DNA of 64,000 bases from Flammulina velutipes (lineage: Eukaryota > Basidiomycota > Agaricomycetes > Agaricales > Physalacriaceae), in contig CM022372.1 in the NCBI GenBank assembly GCA_011800155.1, positions 1,364,001 to 1,428,000 of the forward strand, given 5' to 3'. Each line of letters opens with the position of its first letter. The stretch's first letter is position 1. This document shows, in pieces, positions 36,564 through 48,867 of this stretch. Position numbers and translations under genes: made by a program. The notes beneath the pieces were generated by a model. That model was not told where the DNA came from. It saw only the letters and a program-made list of their open reading frames with translations, and searched no databases.

Positions 36564-37177
36564 ATGGATCTGAGGCTAGCAGACGAAGACCCCTCAAACA
36601 CCGTTATCCTCCTCCCCGACGATACTTCCCTCTACTACGTCGAAACCCCGTTCAAATGGTTCTCATACTCACCGACCATCGTCAAAAAATCGGTACAAGG
36701 ACAGATAACCGAAATGGCGAGGGTGAAGATACACCTCGGCCTGGGTGCGGCGAGCAGTGCAGTCCATGTTTGGGGCCACGACGTTACGCCACAGCGCTCA
36801 GGCTTGCTCTCTTCGTGAGCGTTTTCGTTTATTCTATGGTTGTGCTCTTAAATGATTAGGTCGGAAACGTTCGTCGCGTCTAACGGGCAATCATACAAAT
36901 GGAAAGTAGAGATAGGCTCAGAATTATACGTTAGTCGTTCTAATCTCTCAACTGTCTATTTTGACCCCGAGCTTTAAAGTGCGTGGCGAGTGATCCGGAA
37001 GGTGGCTGCGTTGCCACTTACGACGCCGGCTCTCTAGGTTTCTTCGGTAAAGCACGTCTACCGACCTTGACGGTCACACCACAAGGCATGCCAATTGGCG
37101 ACGACCTCGTCGCGACATTCATCTACATGAAGATAAAGGAAATCAGGAGGAAACGCCGACGACGGAATAATCACTAA
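36564..37177 (+). CDS. DUF6593-like small beta-rich protein
   Basis: Three exons. Exon 1 (36564 to about 36817) starts MDLRLADEDPSNTVILL and contains TSLYYVETPFKWFSYSPTI and a conserved-looking VHVWGHDV; exon 2 continues ETFVASNGQSYKWKVEI; exon 3 has YDAGSLGFFGKARLPTL and a basic tail KIKEIRRKRRRRNNH. The pattern of short beta strands, a mid Trp-Lys-Trp-like core (YKWKVE) and a C-terminal domain of unknown use matches my memory of the basidiomycete DUF6593 family. Function is unknown. The 3' end lies 30 bp from that of the convergent NUDCD1-like gene, so the transcripts probably overlap. Confidence 0.65.
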
Positions 37178-37207
37178 GACCAATATGTACATCCCTTGTT
37201 ATACGTG

Positions 37208-39056
37208 CTACAATATACCACTGATAGTAACTATCTGAGTCTCCGTCAAACAAATTATTCTGTTCTTCCCATCCTTCAGTCGAACACACGCGACACCCAA
37301 CAAAGACCCACCGGACCCCTCCCCAACCCTCAACACCGACTGCTTTGCCCATACCTCCTTAGACTCCGATGAACGGTATATATACACGTTCCCTCCCCGG
37401 TTCTGCGATCCGCTCTCAAACGCCAACACGCAGTCTCTCGCATGGTAGACGAAGCGGGTATCACGTTTGGAAGCTAGAACGAATGCAAGCGCAGAAAACG
37501 TCGACGTGTGTTCCCATCGATCCCCCTCGTCGATTAGCGTAAAAACGACCCCATCCAGGTTCTCCTTCGATATCAGCGAAGGCGGTTGATCATAGCCAGG
37601 CAAGGGAGTAGACAACACAGAGAGAGGGTCCAGCTCCACGCCCTCTCCACCATCCAAAGGCACCGTCGTCAAACTCACCCGCCTCCCAACAGACGCATCC
37701 ACCTCATCGTCCATTTCACCCTCAGCCAGACTCGGAACGCCCTGCCCCAGTCCCAAACCACTCAAATCATCACCATCGCGTAAAGCCGCAGTGTACTTCT
37801 CCAACGACTCTCGCACCTTGACCAGCTCGGAGGGGTCGATGGTTTCTGGAACTTCCTGGCGCGCACCAGTGGCAGCGGATGAGAACACTTGCATCCAGTT
37901 GGTACCCTCGTGCTGCTTTTCGAGATGCAAGGTGAGTAGTCCAAAGGCGTGGTCTGCCTCACGGTCCCACGTCCAGACACTGGATGAGATATCGATGGGT
38001 GCCCATAATGCTTCAGAGTCGTATTCCGGGAACACAAAATCACTTGGATGAGCTGCTTCGACATGTAGCGACAATGTCTGTGCGGTAAATTGGACATGTA
38101 TCTGCGAGCGGTCGGTGGTAGAGGGAAGAGGGAAGGCCACTGTCAGCGAGTCTGACGTTTGATACCATGAATAAGGAGGAGGCGGTGTGGGCAAGGGTTT
38201 CGCGTCGAGAGCCTCGTTTTCCCTCGGAATCGGAGCCATTTCATCGGAGGACGGGGTGTAAGACGGAGCTGGCGGCATGTCGAGGCTGCGATACGGCGAT
38301 GTTCCAATGAGAATGTGAGATGTTGAGGACGGGCGATAAAAGACGTCGAACGGTACGTCCTCCCCTCGTCTGTGCCAACCAATAGACATGCGGGGCGGCC
38401 CGTCTGGCCCGGAAAAGTCGAGTCTGAGACCACGCACGTCATAGTCGAGTTTGGGCGTTGTCGCCTCGACTGGTTCGTAGTTCCGCGAGGACACGATGAT
38501 CGTCACGCTTTGGGGGGACACCCTATCGACAGAGTGTATACGTAGAGGCGTGTCAGGTTCACTGGGTAGTTGGTGAGAAGATACGAGAGCGAACGTATTC
38601 GCTTCCAGCACATAGATCGTCCCAGCACCATCCGAAACGCACAGTAGCGAATCTGCAAAGGCCGCAGACGGATACTCTTTGTGCTTTCCGTCTGAAGATT
38701 CAGTTTGCACAGGCCGTGGTATTTCGAAGACAACACGGCACGAAAACTAGACGCAATGAATCGTCAAATCCATAAATATGACAGTCCCTGCTCACCGGTT
38801 CAACGTCAATTACAACAAGATTGAAGTCAGCGTCAACATACACTGCACGGTGGCCGTCGCTGGCCAGATGGTTGTGGGATATTCTGCTCTGGACTTCTTT
38901 GAACGTTAACAATGTTTTGGTCGATGATGTCGACTGAGTCGCTGGGTGCTCTGAGATGTTGTAGTAATTTACAGCGTCTTCCTGAGCTATAAGAGATAGC
39001 TTGTAGCCTTCGAAAAAGGGATTCAACAGTTCTCGGCGCGATTTAAAAGTAGCCAT
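37208..39056 (-). CDS. NudC domain-containing protein 1 (NUDCD1)-like protein
   Basis: Two main exons: 39056 to about 38800 (MATFKSRRELLNPFFEGYKL through VYVDADFNLVVIDVEP) and 38740 to 37208. The N-terminal half is made of beta-strand repeats like a propeller. A CS/NudC domain sits at about residues 270-370: PYSWYQTSDSLTVAFPL, VQFTAQTLSLHV, LWAPIDISSSVWTWD and LTLHLEKQHEGTNWMQVF. A second set of strand repeats ends in IICLTETQIVTISGIL. This architecture is that of NUDCD1/CML66, a probable Hsp90-linked co-chaperone for propeller proteins. The fungal role is inferred. Length is about 580 residues, as in the family. Confidence 0.8.
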
Positions 39057-39143
39057 GATGATCGTTTGAAGCAAGAGATGGTTTCGATCAATTCCGTATT
39101 TACTATTCGTACACATAACCCTCGTAAGGAAATCAATCGTTAT

Positions 39144-41656
39144 TCATCGTCCCTCTTCGTCGCGTTTCCGCTTTGCATTCTCCTTTGCCTTCTTTGCCGC
39201 TGCTACGCTGTACGCACGGGGATTGGGTCTGCGAAGAAGAATTGATACTAATGTTCGGATGTGTGAAGTTTTGGACCTACTGTTCAAACACCTCCGTAAT
39301 TTCTTCCAGAGTGAGGCCCTTGGTCTCCACCACGAAGAAGTAGATGATAATGCACTCGAATGCATCCCATATTGTGAAGATCAAGTAAACTGCCAACAGT
39401 GTCAGTAATGGCATCCCAGTTTCCCAGACTCGGCTCACCTTTCCAGTTAAGTTTCTCGAGCGCAACAGGGAGACTATGGAGACATTAATTTTCAAAGCTC
39501 AAGGCGGCATCTCAATAAAATAGACATACCCGAAGGTGTTAATGCAAGTCGAAGCCTGAGAGCAAATATTGAGGAACGCCAGACCCTTCGCACGGGCGGA
39601 GTAGCCGAGGACTTCGGCGGGGTAGAGCGCTTGCCTATACGAAATCTATCAGCAAAGTATTCACATTCTTGTCAAGAACGCACATTGCGGTCCATCCGAA
39701 AGAGAAAACAACCATGAACAAGTAGATGAATACGATTCCTGCAGTTGCTTGCACATTGTTTCCGGATGAACTGAGCAGGCCAGTCACCAACGCAAGGATG
39801 CAGGTAATCACGATCGTTCCGGACAGTAACACCTTGCGACGGCCAAAGCGATCAACAGTGAAAGCGCCAGTAAGTGCGCCGATGCTATAGTTACCACGGG
39901 TTAGAGAATAGGATGTAGAAAGGAATAGCAGGCTCACTAAGATGTAACGCTGTTGACGAAGTTGAGGGTAAGTTGCCTGCTCTGCGATGTGATGCCTGCG
40001 TTTCTGAGAAGAATGGGCAGGAAGTAGGTGATCATGCCGTTGCCAGACAATTGACCAAAGGTACCTTGTATAAGAATGAGTACATAACTCGAGCAAGCGT
40101 TCATTATTGACTGACCAATGAGAATAACCATGTACGTCCTGTACCTATCCGCGCGGTTGGCAAACAGTGGGCGGAAGTCCCACCAACGCTCTATTCGACA
40201 GAAAATGTCAACAGGTCACTAAAAAAGGGCAGGCACACAAACGTACTGTCATGTCCGTCGATCTCAATCTTCTCCTTTATCTCTCCCATTTCAATCTCGA
40301 TGACTGGGGAATACAGATCGTTCGTAGCCGAATGATATTTGGCAAGGATCTTCCTCGCTTCATCCTCTTTTCCAACACTGAAAAGCCATCGAGGGCTAGA
40401 ACAGACATTGAGCTTCAAGTTAGCTCGACGGTGGGAGATACGCACGATTCGGGGCAAAAGTATACGGTGAGGACGTTCAATGCTGCGGGTACCAGCTATA
40501 ACAAATCGTATCAGTGATGAACTTCGAACACACGGAAGTACCATACCTGAATATACAAAGGCAGTCGCCAAGAATATTCAGTAGTAAAGTTTCCGGTAGA
40601 CACCATCATTCCTGAGGCAGCCATTTGTCCGATGTAATAGCTATCGGTATTGCGGTGAGTGTCAGTGTCCTTCGATGAGTAATTATGACGAACAAGGAAT
40701 TCAGGAAGCCCATGTATGCACCACGGTGCTTAGCAGGACTGATTTCGGCAAGGAAGGATTTGGCAGCCGTCGCAGCACACGAACATCCAGCGCCTACAGT
40801 GACGGGTCATTTCAAGCCACATGGGAAGGTAATGTATACACACCAGTCATCCAACGTCCGGCCAAGAACATTGACATACTTGTGGAGTTGGCGGAAAGAG
40901 CAGCGCCGGCACTATACAGGAGTTCAACCCCCCATGACAAGATAGAACGGGTCAAAATTCCTCACCAGAGGAAGAGGTTGCCTGCAAACATGGGGAAACG
41001 ACGCCCGAAACGATCAGGTAAGTAGGCTAAAGGCAGTTCAGTGACGATATCGTTCTACTTCGTATGAGATACGAACCTGCAGGAATTGATCCACTGGCCA
41101 CAGGTCATGTTCAGTATGCCTACGGCGCGCCACACACAAAGCACGTACCAAATCGATCCTCTGTTTCAACTCGTCAATTAAAGGTCAAATCCAATAGAAA
41201 AAGGAGCCACGTACATGGTATAGATACCGAAAATAATGGATGTCCTTGCACCAGATCCATTCATACCGAAGTACGATTGAAATTGCGCCATGGCGTTGAT
41301 ACCTCCCATGACCTATTGAAATTACAGCATATCATCGGAACGAGGTTGGAATATAAGTAAAAGTACTTACCGTGCTGTCAAAGCCAGTGTCTCCAGAGCA
41401 GAAACAGGCGACGATGGCGATCATGTAGAGCTATGAGGAATGCAGTCAACAAAGCAGTTCCAAAGAATGGCAGGAGGCAGCGCACCTGGAAAGCGGCAAG
41501 ACTGAAGGCGGGTGGGCCAGGATCTATCTTAATAGCAGCGTCCAAGGCCGCTTGCCTCTCTTCGGGAGTCATGATGTGGACGACATATTCGTTGTGCGCA
41601 ACCTGGTCAACCTTTTCGTCAGACGAGTGCGAATGCCTTGACGCCTTCTCGACCAT
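39144..41656 (-). CDS. MFS sugar transporter (hexose/lactose permease-like)
   Basis: A twelve-helix plasma-membrane sugar/proton symporter of the major facilitator superfamily. Start at 41654-41656 (MVEKASRHSHSSDEKVDQ). After the first helix comes STVMGGINAMAQFQSYF; then the loop motif DRFGRRFPMFAG, CPESPRWLFSVG across an intron (the PESPR sugar-porter motif), RWWDFRPLFANRADRYR, the second-half DRFGRRKVLLSG, AMQALYPAEVLGYSARAKG and VETKGLTLEEITEVFE. It ends KRKRDEEGR. About eleven short introns. The PESPR and two RFGRR motifs make the family certain; the sugar is not decidable, though the form recalls fungal lactose/cellobiose-type permeases. A TATATATA box at 41721-41728 on the minus side is about 65 bp upstream. 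Confidence 0.92.
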
Positions 41657-41720
41657 CGTGCAAAGTGAAGGAAGAAGAGAAGTCTCAAGGAGGCCAAGGA
41701 TCACGGAACAGTGCGCGCAC

Positions 41721-41728
41721 TATATATA
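41721..41728 (-). promoter_or_regulatory. TATA box of the sugar transporter
   Basis: TATATATA 65-72 bp upstream of the start codon on the minus strand, a usual position for a fungal core promoter. Confidence 0.5.
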
Positions 41729-42827
41729 CCCACCTTTAATTGAATAACCAATACTCCAGAATGCGGGGAAACAACGCGTGTTTTCCTTGGTATCATCTGA
41801 CAACGGGAATGATGCTAGTGCCTTGAAGTTGTTGTCATGAGTGTGCTATCCGTTTGGTTGAGGGAGATAGGTGATGAGAACACGCGAAGGCGGGGCGAAA
41901 CGGACCGGCGACTTGGCTCCAATTTCTCCAGTGGTAACGTATGTCAGACGTGTACGAGGGCAGTACATCCAGTGAGATAGGCATATCCACGTTCTTGAAG
42001 GAAATGACGCGCGCCACGTCCGATTTTGTGTTTCATACGGGGAATGCTCGGGCCTTTTTGGAGGTGACAAGGCTGCAAACGATATATGGGGCGCCCATGG
42101 ACCCTTATAGTGGATTGAACCAGATGATGCCAATTGTCCGAGTCCAATGATAGGGCTGACATTGAGTACGCGTCGGATCTGTCCGTCCATTACCGTTGGT
42201 CCGTCGACTTGCTTTGAATTGTAGATGAATATTTAACTGTGTGGGTTTCCGTTTGCCTGAACGCTGAAGATATTGTTAGATGAATGGAAACACCGATAGC
42301 AAAACGTGCAATAATGGGTTGTAATTAGAGACCAATGTGTCTTCATTCGACCAGTCATTAGATTGTGTGCTGTAGCTGCATAAAATGAGCTATCTTCAGC
42401 CATATTCACAGTGAGACAAAGATATACATAATCCATTCGTGTCAGGAAAGAACGTCAAAATCGATTGTTGTTGAAGTGTGGCGCCATCGTGGTTCGGATT
42501 GAGAAAACGCGCGTGGGAATTTCTACACAGCACGTGCTAGGCCCATGATGGCATAAATGGGCCTTCGGCAATTGTTGAGCCTGCACGTTAGCGTTTACCG
42601 TCGATCACACATCGTCTTGTTTTCAAATTTTGAATGCCAGGCTATCTTGTTGCATTCTCGAGTTACCTTGGATCGAATCTTCTGTGAGTCCGCTCGTCGT
42701 ATGTCTTCTTTTCTACGTATGATATCCGCCGTTACTAACGACGTCGACCCTTATCTTGAAGATTCCCATAAAGGTTCCCATGACCGCCCAAACAACTCCC
42801 CAGCAAGCGATAGCATCCCATCTGAAC
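41729..42827. other. Spacer without a recognised gene
   Basis: About 1.1 kb between divergent genes. Short frames on both strands carry no domain and cannot be joined into a coding chain. It should include both promoters. Confidence 0.45.
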
Positions 42828-43508
42828 ATGAACATTGGTGAAAACGTAGCTAGTTTCCCATTCATCTAGCCTTTTTCGTGTTTACACAGTTGACAGGCGC
42901 ACCTGCACCGGGCACAATACGCTCCACGAAAGCGAACATTGTCGACGCTGTCCAACATCTCTTCGCGCTCCTCCAAAATATCTGTGCAATCGAAAGCAGA
43001 CCCCAGCGTCGTCGTCACCACTCGCCTGGGCCACCAAGAGGCCTACGGGGCATTTACTCCCACGGCACCCGCGTCCTCCACTCTGCACCAATTTGCGTCG
43101 ACTAGCAGCTCACACGGATTCTTCCGTCGCAGTCGTCGCCCTTCACTCATTCCATACGACCTGCTATACGACCCAACAGCGTCTTGGAGCGGCGACACCA
43201 GTCCCACCGCATGCAATTCGCCGTCTTCAATCCCGTCTATCAGCCGCGCTTCGTCGTACATATCAGAAACTTCTTCCCACCCAAATCCACTGGGGTCCCA
43301 CCGACAAGCCTCGGAATCAGAGATAAATCCAATTCTGGCCTCATTGGAGCGTAAATCCAAATTCTGCACCCAAAGGGCGCACTGCGTAGCTTGCGGGAAG
43401 CCTGGCAATGATTTCCCCCGCTGTGGACGGTGCGGTGATATGTGGTGCTCAAGAGAGTGTAGGACACAGGGAGGAAAACGACATGTTTGCTCTCGGACTC
43501 CCGTTTGA
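42828..43508 (+). CDS. Small Ser-rich protein with C-terminal MYND/HIT-like zinc finger
   Basis: An 18-nt first exon (42828-42845, MNIGEN) joins in frame at 42897 to AHLHRAQYAPRKRTLSTLSN, via a GTAGCT...GACAG intron. The remaining exon is open to TGA at 43506-43508, about 209 residues in all. Residues 20-150 are Ser/Pro-rich and probably disordered. The C-terminus has a dense cysteine array: FCTQRAHCVACGKPG, RCGRCGDMWCSRECR and RHVC, which fits a MYND- or HIT-type zinc finger. Other upstream starts do not keep frame, which is why I chose this exon 1. Function unknown. Confidence 0.65.
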
Positions 43509-43792
43509 ACTTGCTTTACCTCATTGCTAATTTGTTCAAATTTAGTTAGATATTATAGACGCATGCACGCCACATTTACGTTCCTCCTTATCATTTTGCT
43601 GCTTCCTAGCACACGACATAGAATCTTAAACCAACTTCGACGCCTGCCTATACTGAAGACTTTGGCACTCGTGCCCAATTTATGGCATTGATGCAACGTA
43701 AGTTGAATATACACATGACCCACAGAAGAGTAGTAGTAATTATAGCACTACATACGTATACACGAATCGAACTACTTAGACAAAGTATCTCT

Positions 43793-45740
43793 CTAATATT
43801 TCCCCGCCCAAAACCTTAAAAATTTATTCTTCGGGGGTGCTTGTGCGGCCTCCATCTCCTCCTTGTCCAGCCTTGACCCATCTAACGCGGTATTCGTCAC
43901 CGCGTTCTGCTGCTTCCCGAGGTAAAAGTTGGTCTGCAAGCACGCAGCGCCGATGGTGAAGAACCCTTCAATCACGAGGGCGGGTACGATGAGGTACCAC
44001 AGCGTCAAACGGTACGCCTTGATGGCGCCCTGTCGCATGGGGTCATCGAATGCGTACGTGGTGCGAATCCCAGCCATGTTGTTATAGAACTCCGTCACCT
44101 GGGCATCCGTTGCGGAGGCGGGCAGATGCTCGCGGAGCAGGCGAGGCATGAACTTGCCCCAAACAACCACAGCGACGGCAGCGCCGATTGAAGACCCAAT
44201 AGTGCTCCAAAGCGAGAGGAGGGAGATGACTAGGGCAACGTCTTGGTGCGGGACAGAGGCTTGCGAGGCAACCTGTGTGGCGATGACGCTGAAGGATCCG
44301 CCCAGGCCAACTAAGACGCGTGTCATGACCATCGCGCCAGTACTGTTGGTAGCCATACGACCGTCCAAACTGATACCTATGCCAATGATCTTGATGCAAA
44401 GTCCAATAATTTGCATCACCTTGTATCTGTGGGTCCACCGCTGGATAAGGCCAGCAATGATGGCAAAAAAGCAGAGAGAGATCGTAAGCGTATTGTTGTA
44501 GTACGTCCACTCCTCGATGCTCCAGGGTTTGCCTATGTAGACATACGAGCTCCAATATATGTCTCGCATCATACCGCAGACTAGAAACAAAATCAGTGCA
44601 AATTAGAACAAGTTGTAAGGGATACATACACAAGTAGAAAAAGTCAATGATGACCGCACATATGAACGTCTTGTTGAGGAGTATACGGCGGGGAGCGCTC
44701 GGGATTTTGGCGAATTTGAGCTCGTAGAAGAAGTAGGCGACAAGGAGAAGGCCTCCGACGATCATCATAGCAATCATAGACGGGTTCCTCCATCCGTCTT
44801 TGGCGTATATCTGCAGCGAGAAAGGAAGGAGCAGCAGTGACCATCCAAATCCAAGAAGTATAAGCCCGAACGCGTCGACCTCCTCCAGAACGCGTTTCGT
44901 CGCCTCAATTCGGGACGCGGAAGTAGGTGGTGGTACCGCGATAGGAGGAGGAGCATCATAATCGCCCTTCTCCGGGAACTCTTCTGCGGCTTGGCGAGCG
45001 GCAGTGCTGGACGCAATCGTCACGATACCCAATTTCTGCGCTTTGCGGTCGAGATAGATGAGCGTAACAATGGCAGGGCCAAGAACGACAGGCATGATGA
45101 TAGCGAACATGCCATATCCCCAGCGCCATTTCTCGCCGGTAGAAAGAGCAGCCACGATCTTGCCAGCGAACCAAACGTTGATGATGTATGAGGACGCGAG
45201 GAGAGACTGGACGAAACCACGCCATTCTAAAGACGTGAGGTCAGCGACGACAATGGAGTTGACCAGTTCGAGGCCGGAGGAGCCAACAGTCACGAACACT
45301 TCGCCGACGATGTACGCAGAAATTGTCTTCGCGCTAGCAGCGATGATGTATCCCACAACGTAAAAGCTGAGTGCCATTAGATATGTATACGGGCGGGAGG
45401 TGATGTCAGAAATTTTGGCGATGAACGGCTTGCTGATTGCACTAATGATGCTCGTAGCAATGGAGAGTGTCGCCAGGCCGCTGCTATGTTCGGAGAAGTA
45501 CGAGGTGACGAGAGGAGTGTAGTTGTACGTCGTAGACGAGTCCAAAGAGTAGATCCAAGAGCAGATGACAACGGAGAGACCGATGCACCAGAAGACTGTA
45601 CGATTCGTCGAGGCGGCGCGGTACACGGCCTCCATCCGGGTTACACCACGCGACTGGATATGGGGCTCCCCAGCGTCAAGAGTAGGTAAGGTGCTCTTGG
45701 TGTGCGCGCCGTCGCTCGCATTTTCCTGCTTGTCCGACAT
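43793..45740 (-). CDS. MFS siderophore-iron transporter (ARN/Sit1/Mir family)
   Basis: A fourteen-helix drug:H+ antiporter-2-related protein that imports ferric siderophores. Two exons: 45740 to about 44636, and about 44583 to 43793, joined as FFYL to VCGMMRDIYWSSYVYI. Family marks are DSSTTYNYTPLVTSYF in the first helix pair, ISKPFIAKISDITSRPYTY after TM2, SSGLELVNSIVVADLTSLEW, and ALVISLLSLWSTIGSSIGAA. The long central loop has Pro-rich sequence (PPPIAVPPPTSASR), and the C-terminus ends FLRFWAGKY. Length is about 625 residues. GATA-type iron-repressor sites upstream (separate entry) agree with a role in iron uptake. Which siderophore it carries is unknown. Confidence 0.9.
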
Positions 45741-45922
45741 GAGAGTCTTGACTAGGACTAAGCAAATAAGTATATGTCTCCGCTAAGATGTTCGGCACAT
45801 ACCAGAAAGCGATCACGTTAGGAAGGCAAGAAGCTACGGAAAAAACACACGGCACCGAGGAGAAGACTTTATACTTCTGTGAACCAGCGCCCAAAACGAC
45901 GGTATTGATGAGAAATTTGATC

Positions 45923-46141
45923 TTATCAGATCCGGGAAAAAGAAGCACGCGAATGAATGCACGGTTTGCGGTGCTGTAGGAGGTTGTATTTAGCCTCGTT
46001 CTCGCGTCATTGAGTTATACATACCATCTTGGGTTCTCTTCCAGCTGTAGCAAACTGTGACGCAGTACGTGAGCCATCGAGAAAGGCTTTTGAGACGTTT
46101 TGCGGATCTTATCGGATAAGGTACAACAAATCTTATCAGAT
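45923..46141. promoter_or_regulatory. GATA-factor (SreA/Urbs1-type) binding-site cluster
   Basis: Upstream of the siderophore transporter are two exact matches to ATCWGATAA on the reverse strand, read here as TTATCAGAT (45923-45931 and 46133-46141). Between them is a palindromic near match TTATCGGATAA (46109-46119). ATCWGATAA is the known recognition motif of fungal iron-repressing GATA factors. The sites are about 180-400 bp before the start codon. Confidence 0.6.
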
Positions 46142-47447
46142 GCATATACCGAGGTGTCGCGCAGTGAGTTACATTGGATTTTCGGATTAACCTACACCGA
46201 CGTTCCTCTTGAAGCGCGCCAGCGGATATTGCTCCAGATACTGACAGGTCTACCGAAACAGTGGGCGCGAAATTTTCGGATTAGTCCCATGGATGAAAGC
46301 GTACGTGGGAATGTCGTTCTTTTTCGAGTCCGGTATTCAACATCGGACTTACCAAGGCAGAGAGAAAATCTACGAGTCCATGGCACTCCACGTTTCCACC
46401 CGCAAGTAGAACGAAGCATAGACCAAGCAATACTATCGGTGTGCCCACCCGAAATGAGCTTGCGAAGTACCTGTATCTGTCCATATACACGCGCTTCTCT
46501 CGGTCCTAAGAAAGGAGAGATATTATTGAGAAAATATCATCCGTCCAGAACGGTTGATACGTTACCGAGTTTCTGGACCATCGAAATCGTGGTGAACGAA
46601 CCACACTGACCATGCTGGGCGTGAATATCTAGACCGTAGACGTCAAAGATCAAGGTGTACCGGTTACTCTACCGAGCCATACGTCATTCGAATCCGAGCA
46701 GCGCAAGAAGACAAACTTGTCGACGTCTTGCTCAATGCTAGTGTATCTCAAACTATTTGACTGGTGCGTCTTCGGCGACATACTGCAAACGACACAGGGT
46801 GAGTTTCCTATCTTCGATCACGAGAAGATCACTCACCTTCGACTGATTCCACGCAGTGAAATAATTGACCTCACAGGATTGGTACGTATGGCCCCTCACA
46901 TGTTAGGGTGATGTTTGTCGTTGAGACGCAAACGACTGATAGCATATGTGTAGACAGTGGAAAACGAGCAGATACCTAAGCTGTCTGTATTGAAGCATAT
47001 GGGAAGACGAGATGCGAAGGTACGACAAGGTTCGTACCAGGGATGGACGATAACTCGATACGCCCAAGATACGCCGAGGAATTTAAAATCATTGCTTTGA
47101 CTAAAGTGAGTCTTCGAAAGGAGCTTTGATGACGGTACACAGGACATACTTGGCTACCACGCGCCGTCGTCGCCATAAGGCATCCGAACTGAGACTGCAA
47201 ACGTCGGACGTGTCGTTTTAGGTGCTGATTAAATGCATGTATTGGTTGCATAGAGCGTTTTTTATCGGAGATTCATTTGTTGGAGTGCAGGTAGAAGCGT
47301 CAAAGGAGTACCCACTGGCGCAGTGTCAGTGAAAGTTTAGTCTAAAATTGTGTTCGGAAAACCGGTCCGGTTAAAGCCTTCTCAAACGCGACTTGACAAG
47401 CTTGGACACTGCCACCATCTTCACTCGTTTACTTCGTTATAAGTGCC
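46142..47447. other. Spacer with only doubtful open frames
   Basis: A frame of about 150 codons to 46609 and another to 46911 have no recognisable motif and do not join into a convincing gene. They could be remnants of a decayed gene. I see no repeat. Confidence 0.35.
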
Positions 47448-48617
47448 ATGGGGTTCTTTGACTCAATCTTCCAATGGTTTCTTGGGTGAGCTGCGTGCAT
47501 TATTCTATCCGTACTTTGCTAACACTGCCCAGCATATTCTTCTCCAAGACCGCTGAAATCGCCGTCATAGGTCTTCAAGTAAATGCCCCCGCAATATCCC
47601 CCAACCGACAGCGCTTTGACACTGTTCTCCCCACACTAGGCTTCTGGAAAGACTTCTTTTGTAAATATCATTGGCGCTGGGCAGGTAACTACCTCCTTAC
47701 CCTTCGTCGCTCAATGGATACCCATACTGCTATCAGTGGAATCCAGAAGTCGTCCCCACCGTGGCCTTCAATTTCCGGAAGATCAGAAAGGGGAATATCA
47801 CACTAAAGGTCTGGGATGTTGCTGGTCAGTCGTACTCTTTTGTGAGGTTCAAACACCTTGTTCAATATATATATACCAGGGCAACCCAAATTCCGGTCCA
47901 TGTGGGTGAGTGTATTCCCATATTCCCCGCTATCGTCTCATTAAACGTATTCGCCCGAAGGAGCGCTACTGTAATGGAGTAGATGCCATCGTGTGAGTGC
48001 CCTCGTCAAATATTGTGATCAAACCCCTCAATAGAACGGATATAGATTTGTAGTTGACGCGGCTGACGTACGTATTCTCTATCATGGCATTGTATAGGTT
48101 GACAATTTTTTATGTAGCAAGAGAAATTCAATGGCGCTCGTTTCGAGATGCATCAACTTTTAGCTCAGCCAACATTGGCTGGCGTACCGTTATTGGTGGT
48201 ATGTGGTCTCTCTGTGTCTAGACATGCTAGTTGGTTACCCTTCTATGCTCTTAGCTCGGGAATAAAAGCGATATTGAAGGGAGCGCTGGCGTCAATGATA
48301 TTATCAAGGATCTGTGAGTGTTATTCGATTATTTCTACTCGTCACTGACCGGTATGCCCCCAGTGAACTTGGGAAAATCACTGACCGACCAGTATCCGTA
48401 TGTTTCTATCGTGTTTTGCATTTCATTTACTAATCAACGTTTTACAGTGTTATTCAGTATGTATCGATTCTGATTTCTTCAACGTGACTAACTCGTTGTT
48501 AGTGTTCGATGAAGAACCAGCACAACCTGTGAGTTCGCTCGTCTCCCTCTGTGATTTGGCTTTCATCAATTTTGTAGCGGTGTCATTATGCAATGGCTAT
48601 CTGAGCGTTGCCACTAA
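47448..48617 (+). CDS. ARL8: ARL8-type small GTPase
   Basis: ARF-like GTPase acting on lysosome/vacuole and vesicle motility. It is split into about a dozen small exons, which I joined by frame and conservation: MGFFDSIFQWFLG (47448-47485), IFFSKTAEIAVIGLQ (47533-47578), ASGKTSFVNIIGAGQ (47640-47684), WNPEVVPTVAFNFRKIRKG to WDVAG (47737-47824), QPKFRSMW (47880-47905), ERYCNGVDAIVF, VVDAAD, QEKFNGARFEMHQLL, LGNKSDIEGSAGVND, then ELGKITDRPVS, CYS (9-nt exon 48448-48456), CSMKNQHNL and GVIMQWLSERCH to TAA at 48615-48617. P-loop GLQASGKT, WDVAGQ and NKSD are intact. The N-terminus lacks the Gly2 myristoyl pattern of ARFs but fits the ARL8 amphipathic helix. Confidence 0.92.
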
Positions 48618-48867
48618 TTCACTCATTCCCATTTATTTCTATCTTACCAGACTTATATCCCGCACTCTGGTAACACATAAGTACTTACCACCGCCCGATG
48701 GGTGTCTTTTTTTGTCCCTTCAGTAACATATCTCCCTTGTTTCGATTCTTGCTTTTCGCACTGTCAGTGGATGTGTTGTGTCATTTTGTTTAGTCAATCA
48801 ACGCCACGTCACAGAGATAAGATAAAGCTATTTTAATGATAATATTTTCGACGGAAATTCAATTTGC

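Noticed and set aside
43793..45740. A siderophore biosynthesis cluster around the transporter
   Set aside because: No peptide synthetase, ornithine monooxygenase or acyltransferase gene occurs in the window; the transporter stands alone.
46100..46609. Plus-strand frame of about 170 codons near the GATA sites
   Set aside because: Without a convincing start, overlaps the regulatory sites and shows no recognisable motif. A decayed gene cannot be excluded.
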